Shown here piece by piece: positions 17,640 to 27,100 of a DNA stretch of 64,000 nt. A program made the translations under genes and the position numbers. Within the stretch, counting starts at the first letter, position 1. Each line of letters starts with the position of its first letter. A model generated the notes under the pieces. The model was not told the DNA's origin and searched no databases. It saw nothing but the letters and a program-made list of their open reading frames with translations. This DNA is from Streptomyces oceani (GTDB taxonomy: Bacteria > Actinomycetota > Actinomycetes > Streptomycetales > Streptomycetaceae). The stretch covers positions 60,959 through 124,958 of the forward strand of contig NZ_LJGU01000127.1 in the NCBI RefSeq assembly GCF_001751245.1, given 5' to 3'.

Positions 17640-17727
17640 CAGATAACAGGGCCTCTTCGCGTAGGACCGGGACCAACGTAGCCGCAGGTGGCGTCAGCCG
17701 GCACCGCAGATAATAGAGCGTTATCTG
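17640..17727 (-). other. Candidate internal resolution site of the TnpI-like recombinase
   Basis: CAGATAA (17707-17713) and TTATCTG (17721-17727) form a perfect inverted repeat with a 7-bp spacer, the geometry of a tyrosine-recombinase core site. A third copy CAGATAA lies at 17640-17646 in direct orientation, as an accessory binding site would. The site spans the presumed promoter region of the recombinase gene, so the protein may also repress itself. Confidence 0.6.
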
Positions 17728-17791
17728 TAGGAAACTTCAGGCGGGCCCGGCCGCCGACGCCCAGTCAGCCGTCCACCAAGGCCGACGAACG

Positions 17792-17829
17792 CTTAGCGCA
17801 CGATCTGACACGGATGTTCCTCAGACCCC
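17792..17829 (-). repeat. Tn3 right terminal inverted repeat, 38 bp
   Basis: It starts CTTAGCGCACG and ends CCTCAGACCCC, the exact reverse complement of 7784-7821. It is the boundary of the transposon on the polyketide-cluster side. Confidence 0.95.
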
Positions 17830-17834
17830 AGGTA
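17830..17834 (+). repeat. Target-site duplication AGGTA, right copy
   Basis: AGGTA immediately follows the right inverted repeat and equals the left copy at 7779-7783. Confidence 0.93.
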
Positions 17835-18252
17835 CTGCCGCACAACTGCCAGTCAGCGGCTCGCCTGCCTCCGAGCCTTTCCTCGAACCTCCAGGCCGCC
17901 AAGAGTTGCGGTTCCGCGTTGACGAGCGAACTCACTCGATCAAGCCCGCAGAAGGTCCAGTCGCGACCCTCACCGCTGCCCCCAGCTACGCCGTCGCCGC
18001 GGGCGCCGTGGCTGTGCGGAGCGGTCGTGGGGGCTTTTCGCTGTTTCGACTCCGTAGGGAGGTTTGCGCACCATCTGCACCAGCAACACACCACCGGCCT
18101 GGGAGACCACCTCCGACGAGCCGAAGCGCACGCCGGACGACGCCGGACCGCCCGGCCCGGGACTCCAGGACGGGCGGTACGACTCGCCGCTCCGGAGTTC
18201 CCGTGCCGGCGTGGACCGCCGCGAGAGGCGCGCACGTTGGTCTCACACAGGA
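17835..18252. other. Noncoding gap between transposon and polyketide cluster
   Basis: I find no convincing gene in these 418 bp. Before the transposon arrived it joined the DNA after tRNA-Met (7643-7783), so the spacing between tRNA-Met and the monooxygenase stop was about 560 bp. It holds one candidate terminator (18147-18178) and is otherwise featureless GC-rich sequence. Confidence 0.6.
18147..18178 (-). terminator. Candidate terminator of the polyketide operon
   Basis: ACCGCCCG and CGGGCGGT form an 8-bp stem with a 16-base loop about 75 bp after the monooxygenase stop, reading on the minus strand. There is no clear U-tract, which is common in Streptomyces. Confidence is modest. Confidence 0.4.
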
Positions 18253-19392
18253 TCAGCGATCGTAGTACCAGCCCATGCTATTCGGTGTGGATCCGGCGGC
18301 GACGGCGGTCTGCGCGGCGCTGGTGACACGGCCGGCCGGCGGCGCGGTCCGGTCGCGCCGACTCGGTGCGGACGTGCCCACGAACTGGGCGCGCAGCCTG
18401 TCCAGTCCGGGAAGGGCGTCGAGGATCGTACTGAAGGGCAGCCCGAAGTCGACCATGCACGCGATCTCGTTGACTCCCGCGGCCTGGGCCCGACGGACCA
18501 CGGAGGCACACTTCTCCTGGGTGCCCAGCAACGAGCGACGCTGGTAGAAGTCCTCGGCGACCAGCTTGGTCATCTCCTCCTTCTCCGCGGGCGTCATCGA
18601 GGCGGAGGACGCGTCGTTGCTCTTCTGGTTCAGGAACGTGCCGAGATAGCGGCGCACCGGTTCGGCCACCAGGTCCCGGGTCTTCTCCTCGTCCTCACCG
18701 ACGTAGGTGTGCATGCCGGCGGTGACGACGCCCGCTTCCGGATCGTGCCCGGCCTCCTCTCTGGCCTGGCGGTAGCGGGCGATGTTGTCCTCCAGCCGCT
18801 CCCAGCTGTCAACCAGCGTGAGGACGTTGGTGCCCAGCTCACCCGCCGTGATCCAGGTCTGCGGGTTGGACGAGTGCACGATCCACAGGGGCAGTTCGGC
18901 GCGGTGCGGACGCGGATAGGTGCGCACCGGCAGCATGTCACCACCGGGCCCGGGAAACTCGACCCGCTCACCCGCCCACAACCTGCGCAGTACGGGAATG
19001 GTGTCGAAGGCCACGTCGCGCCGCTTGTCGTAGTTCTCCGGGTAGAAGACGAAGTCGCCACTGTGCCAGCCGGTGGCCACGCACAGCGCGGCCCGGCCCT
19101 GGGAGAGCTGGTCGACCAGTGCCCACTCCTCGGCGACCCGGACCGGGTGATGGTGCGGGAGGACCACGCTGCCCGCACGCAGTTCCAGCCGTTCGGTGGT
19201 GACCGCCAGGGCGGCGCTGAGGACCGAGGGGTTCGGGAAGCTGCCGCCGAACTCCTGGAAGTGCCGTTCCGGGGTCCAGATTGCCGCGAAGCCGAGCGAG
19301 TCGATGGTGCGTGCCACGTCAAGGATGAAGCGGTAGCGGTCGCCGAAGGAGTTGTCGTCGTTGGCGGAGAAGAAGTAGACGCTGAATTCCAT
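18253..19392 (-). CDS. Luciferase-like flavin monooxygenase (PKS-associated LLM)
   Basis: The 379-residue protein starts MEFSVYFFSANDD at ATG 19392, 17 bases after the last PKS gene. It is a luciferase-like FMN/F420 TIM-barrel enzyme with FAAIWTPERHFQEFGG, GSVVLPHHHPVRVAEEW and ALCVATGWHSGDFVFYPENY, which matches the subgroup found in PKS/NRPS systems as a domain or separate protein (MupA-like). Such enzymes hydroxylate carrier-bound chains. The C-terminal 40 residues are Ala/Arg-rich and probably disordered. It is the last gene of the operon. Substrate position and stereochemistry cannot be read from sequence. Confidence 0.88.
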   Translation of the reverse strand: MEFSVYFFSANDDNSFGDRYRFILDVARTIDSLGFAAIWTPERHFQEFGGSFPNPSVLSAALAVTTERLELRAGSVVLPHHHPVRVAEEWALVDQLSQGRAALCVATGWHSGDFVFYPENYDKRRDVAFDTIPVLRRLWAGERVEFPGPGGDMLPVRTYPRPHRAELPLWIVHSSNPQTWITAGELGTNVLTLVDSWERLEDNIARYRQAREEAGHDPEAGVVTAGMHTYVGEDEEKTRDLVAEPVRRYLGTFLNQKSNDASSASMTPAEKEEMTKLVAEDFYQRRSLLGTQEKCASVVRRAQAAGVNEIACMVDFGLPFSTILDALPGLDRLRAQFVGTSAPSRRDRTAPPAGRVTSAAQTAVAAGSTPNSMGWYYDR

Positions 19393-19409
19393 GGTGTCCT
19401 CTGCGCTCC

Positions 19410-21125
19410 TCACGAGATCAGGTCGCCGGCCGCACCGGCGGCTGGGCCGCCGAGCGCCGGAAGCATCAACTGGGCCATGGTTCGAAGGCCCTGATCGTGG
19501 ACGATCGTGAAGTGGTCGGCATCCACGTCGTGCACCCGTACGGGCTTGCCGATGAACCGGCCGAAGCCGTTGGTGCGGTCCTCGTCCAGGCGCCGCAGCG
19601 GGGACAGCCCGGACGGGTTCTGTGCGCCCACGAACCCCTGGGTGGCGTGGAAGAAGGTCACGTCCACGGGCTCCGGTAGCGGCTGCGGGACGTACTCGGT
19701 GAGCAGCCTGACGTTCTGGTTGAACGCCTCGTAGGTACGCTCCAGCAGCCGCAGGATGTTGTCGTACGCCAGCGTCACGGGCGCGTTGTCGACGACGTGG
19801 CGCGCGATCAGCCTCAGCTGCTCGTCCTCCTCCCTGCCCAGCAGCGATTCGAGTTTCACCAGCTCGGCTATGTTCCACCGGTGACAGTAGGAGTTGCCGA
19901 GCATCATCAGCGGCAGGCTCTCGGACTCCTCGTCCGTGAGTGAGGACCAGTCCACCCCGGCCCAGGCGGGTGTGGTCGGCATGATGCCGTCAGCGACGAT
20001 CATGGACTGGACCCGCTCGCCCAGGTGCAGGAGCTGACGCGCGACCTCGTAGGCCACCGTGCCGCCGAAGGACGAACCGCCCAGCACGTACGGGCCACCC
20101 GGACTGTCGGCACGTATGGCCGCGACGTACTCGGAGCACATCTCCTGGAAGGTGTCGAACCGGTGCAGGTGCGAGTCCACGTCGATCTGTTCGACGCCCA
20201 TCAGTGGGTAGTCGGCGCCCAGGAACCGCGACAGGTACAGTCCGTAGCTGACGTCACCGTACATGTGGTGCATCCAGTAGGAGCGGTACTTGTCGCCCGC
20301 CTGGTTGATGCGGGTGACGAACTGACGCTTCCGCAGCGGCTTCTCGGCACCCGAGCGCCACTCCCTGCGTAGGTCGACGGCGGCGCCGGCGCTGGTGAGG
20401 TACTCCGGACGGCTCGGCAGGTCGATGGTCCGCGGCGTGTCCGCCAGCCAGCGCTGCCAGTCCCCCGTCGCGGGCTGTCCGTTCGTCAGCGCGCGGACGA
20501 CGGTGATACGCGCCGGACCCGCAAGGGGCCGGGGCGAGTACTCCGCCAGGGCCGTGTTCAGCGCGGTGCGGTGGGTATGGGCCTCCCGCAGCCAGTCCGT
20601 CAGAGCGGCCTCGGGCAGCGGCGGACGCGCGTGCTCGCTGAGCACCCTGGTCGCGTCGGCGAAGTCCGCCTCGTCGGCGCCGCTGCCCGGCACGTCGGCG
20701 CCGAGCCACCGGTACGCGCCCCAGAGAGTGCCGAAGGCACCGGTCAGCGCGCCGAGTCCGCGTCCGATGGGCGTGCCGGGCTCGGGGGCGCCGAGCAGCA
20801 GCAGTTCCTCAACCTGGTGGCCGAGATCCGTCAGTCCTCGGGCAACCTCGAACGCGATCACCGCGCCCGCTCCCTGACCCGCTATGCGGTATGGCCCCTC
20901 GGGGCGGTCCCGGACGATCGCGTCCGTGGCGGTCGCGGCCAACTCCGCCACCGAGGTGAGCGACGCCCGGCCGGCGCCGAACCCGGGCGGCTCCACGCCC
21001 ATGACAGCGCCCCCGTCGGCGAGGGCGGACTGGAAGTGGGTGAGCCAGCTCAGTTCACCGGTGTCACCAGGCAGGCAGTAGACGGGGACACCGGCGACGT
21101 CTGGGACGAAGGAGATCACCTGGGA
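19410..21125 (-). other. Tandem thioesterase: inactive TE0 then active TE
   Basis: The first alpha/beta-hydrolase copy reads YRIAGQGAGAVIAFE at the elbow: Gly 4173 replaces the nucleophile Ser, and no catalytic His is evident. The second reads YVLGGSSFGGTVAYE near residue 4440 with His in DVDADHFTIV near 4623, so it can act. The active copy should release the chain by lactonisation or hydrolysis. Confidence 0.82.
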
Positions 21126-24100
21126 TTCGCTCGGAGGTTCCTCCTTCTCGGCGGACTCCTTCCCGGCGGGTGTCGTCGCCTCGTCCTCCGGAGCGGCGAC
21201 GCTCGCCCGAACCGAGGGCTGGGTGTGGCGCGTTGAGGCGTCAGACGGGTGGACGTCCGGAGTCTGGACGTCCGGAGTCCGGTGGTCGGGTTCCTGTGCG
21301 GGGGCGGGCCCGGTGACCGTCGCCGCCGGGTCGGGGCTCGTGGCGGCGATGTGCTCCACGAGGCGGTTCAGTGTCGGATACTCGAAGATCGCCGCCATCG
21401 GGATCTGGTCACCGAACTTTCCCTGCACCCGCTGCATGATCCGCAAGGCGACGATCGAGTCGATGCCGTACGCCGCGAAGTCCTTCGCGGGATCGACGTC
21501 CTCCGGTGGCAGCCCTACTCCCTGGGCCACCATTTCCCGGACTTGCCAGGCCACATCCGGCGCGTTACCGACCGTGTCCATCAGGTGGGTCTCCTCTCCT
21601 GTGTCCGTGTGCTGCCGCTGGGCCACAGAGACGGACGACGGCTCGGCGACCGTTGGCTCAGCGGCGGTCCTCACCAACTCCGGCTCCGCCTCGGCGACCG
21701 GTTCCTTCCGTCCCGTCGTGCCCTCGTCCGGTATCGCCGTGCGCTCGTCCGGCAGCGCGGTCTCGCCCCGTACCGGGTGTTCACCGCTCGCCAGGGGCTC
21801 GGGCAGCCAGTACGAGTCCGTCGCGAACGGGTAGGCCGGCAACGGAACCCGCCGCCCGGACACGCCCTCCGGTTCCGGCCACTCCGTCCCCTCCTGGCGC
21901 ACCCACCGGACCGCCGACTCCCGCATGGGGCCGTCGCCCTCGGGCTCGCGACCGACGTGCCCCTCGACGTACCCACGCAGCCGCCGCACGAGTTCGGGCA
22001 GCGTGCCGGCGATCACCGCGAGCCGCACCTCCATGGCGGGCCGCCCCACCCGCAGGGTGTACGCCACGTCGGCAGGCCGGTGGGAGCCTTCCTCCAAACG
22101 GTCCGCGAGGGACTCCGCGTACCGGCGTAGCCTCTCGTCGGTCCGGGCGCTCAGCACGAACAGGTGCGGGCCCGAGTCGCTGTGCTCCGGTTCCGGCTCC
22201 TGGGACACGTCCGGCTCGTACTCCTCAACAACCACATGGGCGTTGACACCGCCGAAGCCGAACGAGCTGACGCCGGCCCGACGAGGCAGTTCACCGCCCC
22301 GCCCGTCCGGGAGTCTGTCCCAGGGCTTCAGCTCGTCGAGGAGGTGGAACGGTGTGCCGGCGAGTTCGATGAGCGGGTTGACGCGCTCGACGTGCAGCGA
22401 GGGTGGCAGTTGCTGGTGCTGTAGCGCCTTGATCACCTTGATGAGGCTGGCGACGCCGGCGGCGGTCTCCAGGTGCCCGACGTTCGTCTTGACGCTGCCG
22501 AGCGCGCAGTAGCCCGTACGGTCACCGGCGCCCAGCTCACGGTACGCCTGCACGAGGCCGTTGACCTCGATCGGGTCTCCCAGAGCCGTACCCGTGCCGT
22601 GTGCTTCGAGGCAGGTGACGGTATCCGCCCGTACCCCCGCGGCACGATGGGCGCGCACGATGACGTCGGCCTGTGCCTCCGGGTTGGGAGCGGTCAGGGA
22701 GTTCGCACGCCCACCGTGGTTGATGGCGGTGCCGCGTACGAGGGCGTAGACGTGGTCCCCGTCGGCCAACGCCCGGCTGAGCGGTTTGAGCAGCAGCGCC
22801 GCGACTCCCTCACCGCGCACGTAGCCGTTGGCACGGTGGTCGAAGGTCTTGCACAGCCCGTCGGGCGCGAGCATCCCGGACTTGCCGAAGGCCAGAAACC
22901 CGGTGGGCGACAGGATCGCGTTGACCCCGCCGGCCAGCGCGGCGTCGCACTCACCGGACCGGATCGCCTGTACGGCCCGGTGCACCGCGGTCAGCGAACT
23001 GGAGCACGCCGTGTCCACTGGCTCGCTCGGGCCGCGCAGCCCCAGCAGGAAGGAGATCCGGTTGGCCAGCACGCTGTGCGCGTTGCCGGTCGCGGCCTGC
23101 CCGTCGACCTCGACACCGTTGCTGATCAGCAGCTGCGCGTACTCGGAGGAACCGACGCCGACGAACACGCCGGTGCCGGTGCCCTCCAGCGAGACCGGAT
23201 CGTGGCCCGCGTCCTCGACGGCCTGCCACGCCGCCTGAAGGAACAGCCGGTGCTGCGGGTCCATCGTGCGGGCCTCGCGCTTGGATATGCGGAAGAACTC
23301 GGGGTCGAAGTGGTCGATGCCGCTGAGGAAACCGCCCCAGCGGGACGGCACACGCTCGGGGTCCTGACGCGGGTCGCCGTAGATGTCCCGCCAGTCGAAA
23401 CGGTCCGCGGGAATCTCCTCCACCAGGTTCCGGCCCGCGGCCAGGTTGTCCCAGTACGCCTCCAGATCCGGTGAGCCCGGGAAGCGACCCGCCATGCCGA
23501 CGATCGCCACGGGGTCGTCGGTGACCGGCGCGGGCGAGTCCCCGGAGGCGGACGGTGCGCCGGCGATCCGTTCCGGCCCGGGCACACGCGCGGCGAGGGT
23601 CTCCACGAGCGAGTTGATGTCCGAGTGGGCGTACAGTTCCGGCGCCAGAACCTGTGTCCCCAGCCCCTCACTGAGTACTTCGGCCAGTTCGGTGAGGGTG
23701 ATCGAGTCGAATCCGAAGTCGCTGAGGTGGTCGTCGGGCCCCACCTCCTCTCGCGCCAGGCTGAGTACCGTGCCGATGGCGGAGGCCGTCAGGTCGTACA
23801 CCCGGTCACGGACCCGCTCGGCGACCCCGCCCCCGCCGGGCTCGGTCTCACTCACGGGCGCGGCCTCGCGTACGGGCGCGGCCTCGCGTACGGGCTCGGA
23901 CGCCTCCGGTTCGGGCAGCCAGTACCGCTCCCTGGCGAACGGGTAGCCCGGCAGCGAGATCACGGCCCCCGCGCCACCGTGCTCACGCCAGTCCACGTCC
24001 CCGCCGTCGGCCCAACCGCGGGCCGAGTGCGCCTGTCGCGTCGGCAGCAGATCGATGTCCGGGTCCACGTCCAGCACACCGCCCGCCAACCGGTCGAGCT

Positions 24101-27100
24101 TGGCCGCCAGTTCCGGCAGGTCTCGCGCGACCAGCACCGTGCGGACGCGTAGTGACTCACGCCCCCTGCGCAAGGTGTGGGCGACATCGGCGAGGTCCGA
24201 GCCACTCCCCGCGCCTTGCAGGAACTTCCCCAGCAGGGAAGCGAGTTCACGCAGAGCCTCGGGCCGGCGGGCGGAAAGCGGGATGAGCTGCGGGCCCTGG
24301 CCTCCCCGGGCCAGGGGATCCGGCTCCGCCGTTCCGGGCGGGCTCTCCACGATGAGCTGGGCGTTGGCGCCGCCCGCGCCGAAGGAGCTGATCGCCGCAC
24401 GCCGGACCCGCGTGCCGTCATCCCCCACGGGCCAGGGGGTCTCCTCCCGCACCAGTTCCAGTGCCGGGCCCCCGCCGCCCGACAGGGCCGCCGCGGGCGT
24501 GTCGACGTGAATGGTCGGGGTGATCACCCCGGCCCGCATCTGGAGCAGCACCTTGGTGAGCTGCGCGACGCCCGAGGCGGCCTCCAGGTGGCCGACACTG
24601 GGCTTGAGTGAGCCGACGAGCACCGGCCCGTGCCCGGCGTCCCGGCCGGCGAAGACCTGGCTCAGCGCCGTCGCCTCGACGGCGTCGGCCAACGGCGCGC
24701 CGGTCGCGGCGGCCTCGACGTACTGGATCGTATCGGGAGTCCGCCCGGCCCTGCGTAGCGCCCGGCCGAACAGCGTCGCCTGCGCGTCCGCGTCGGGTGT
24801 GGTGTACGTCGACTCGCCGGCGTTGTGGTTCACGGACGACCCGGCGATCACCGCGTGCACACGGTCGCCCGCGCGCCGGGCGGCGGAGAGCGGCTTGAGT
24901 ACGACGGCACCGACGCCCTCGCCCGTCACCATCCCGTCGCCGTCGGGATCGAAGGCGCGAGCACGACCGTCCCGGGACAGCATCTTGGCCGCCGACAGCT
25001 CCGCGTGGTGGCTGGGGTGCAGGATGAGGTTCACCCCGCCGACGACCGCGGCGCCGCAGTCGCCCCGGCGGACACTCTCGCAGGCGAGGTGAATCGCGGT
25101 GAGCGAGGACGAACAGGCGGTGTCGACCGCGATACTCGGGCCGGAGAAGGCGAAAGTGTGCGAGACCCGGTTGGCGAGTGACCAGCCGGAGGAGCTACCG
25201 GTCAGTCGTTCCCCACGGCCCCAGCGCTCAGCCAGCAGGGACTGGTACGGGGTGTGCATGGCGCCGGCGAACACGCCGACCCCCGCACCCGTACCGGAGA
25301 CCGCGTCGGCCTCAATCCGGGCGCGGGTCACGCCCGCGTCCTCCAGGGCCGCCCAGACGGTTTCCAGGAGCAGCCGCTCCTGCGGGTCCATGCCCGCCGC
25401 GTCACGAGGCGAGATGCGGAACAACAAGGGGTCGAAGCGGTCGACACCGTCCAGGAAGCCGCCCCAGCGGGTTTCCTCGCCGTCAGCGGCCGACTTCCGG
25501 GGGCCGTTCCGCTCCGGGACGTGCCAGCGGTCGGCCGGGACCTCCCCGATCGAGCATCGTCCCGCGCGGAGGTTGTCCCAGAAGGACCACAGGTCGTCCG
25601 CGCCCGGATAGCGCCCGGCGACACCGACCACGGCGATCGGGTCGTCGACGGGTGCGGCGTCGCCCGGTGTGGGCTGGCGGAGGTCCCCGGTGGCACCGGG
25701 TACCGCCACGGTGCTCCGGTCCGGCACGGTCGTCCCGGCGAAGTCGTGCGGACGGGTGTCCGTGGCGGGCCCCGGCCCGGCGCTCTCCTCCGGCCCGGAC
25801 ATGGACTCAGGCGGCGCGACGTCCATGTCCGTCAGTAGCTGGGCCACCTCAACCAGCGTCTTCCCGTCCAGGGCCTCGCCGAAGGTGACACGGCGACCCA
25901 GTTCACGCTCCAGGGAGTCCGTGACGTCCATGACGACCAACGAGTCGACGCCGTACGCCAGCAGTGGCACGGAGTCCTCGATCTCGGACTCGTCGAGCTT
26001 CAGTGAGCTGGCGAAGAGACCGCGCAGCAGACCGGTCAGCTGTCCGCGAGCGCGGCCCGCCCCGGCCGTGTCCGGGACGGGCCGCGGCGCCCGCTCCGGC
26101 GACGGTCCGATGTCCGGGCGCGACAGTACGGACTTGGTGGCGTCCTCGCGCCCGTCGGAGCCGCCGGTCCGCAGGTTGCCGCGTTCGGCCAGCAGCAGGC
26201 TCTGGTCCGCGTGCGCGTCCTCCTCCGCCGTGGCGGGGAGGGCGCGCACGTTCCGCAGGCCCGTGGCCGCGAGCACCGCGCCCCAGGTCTCGGGGCCGAG
26301 CAGCGGCGAGTGCGGCAGGCGCAGGTGCCCGTCGCCGTACAGCCACCAGCCCTCGGTGAGGCCGAAGATGAGGGTGACGGCGTCCAACACGGAGGTCGAC
26401 TCGTTGATGGCGAGCAGGGCACCCGGACGCATCAGCGCCGACACGTTGTGCAACGTGGCCCGCAGGTCGGGCGTGGCGTGCAGGACGTTGGCGGCGACCA
26501 CCACGTCGTACCGCCGGTCGGCGAGGTCCTGTGTACCGAGATCCGCTCCTATGTCGAGAGTCCGGAAGACCGCCTCGGGATACTCCGGGCCGAACCGCTC
26601 CTCGGCCTGTCGGACGAGCGCGGGCGAGAGGTCGGTGCAGACGTAGGACGGTGGGTCCCCGGTCTCTCGGAGAGCTTCCATGAGGGGGCGGGTGGTGCCT
26701 CCGGTGCCCGCACCCACCTCCAGGACGGAGACCGCCCTGCCCGGATCGCGCTGTCGCAGGTCGGTCACCCGGCGGACGACCGCGGCCGTGCACATCCGGT
26801 TGAAGTGCCGCGAACGTGGGTCGTCGTGGTAGAGAGCGGCGAGCCGGTGCTGGGAGCCGCCGGGGAACAGCACTTCCAGTCCCCGGCGCCGACCGGTGAG
26901 TACCTCGGCCAGGGACGCCGCGCAGTCGGCGATCAGTTCGACCGCCGGGGCACTGAACGGGTGATCGGCGGTCAACCGTTCGCGCAGTTCCGTCCGGTCG
27001 TGCCGTTCGTACGGATCGGCGGGGAAACGGAGCCGGCCGTCTTCCTCCTCGGCGAGGTCGCCGCCGACCAACGCGGCGAGCAGAGCGTCCCACAGCCGCC

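Larger units (their letters stand above)
7784..17829. mobile_element. Complete Tn3-family transposon, 10,046 bp, with nested insertion
   Basis: The element is bounded by perfectly matching 38-bp terminal inverted repeats (GGGGTCTGAGG... to GCGCTAAG) and the 5-bp direct duplication AGGTA. Contents from left: a Tn3 transposase gene split by a nested 3.9-kb element, a GAF-SpoIIE phosphatase, a zinc-finger remnant, and a TnpI-like tyrosine recombinase with a candidate resolution site next to the right end. Without the nested element it would be about 6.1 kb. With tnpA broken, it should no longer move by itself. It sits between tRNA-Met and the last gene of the polyketide cluster. Confidence 0.93.
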
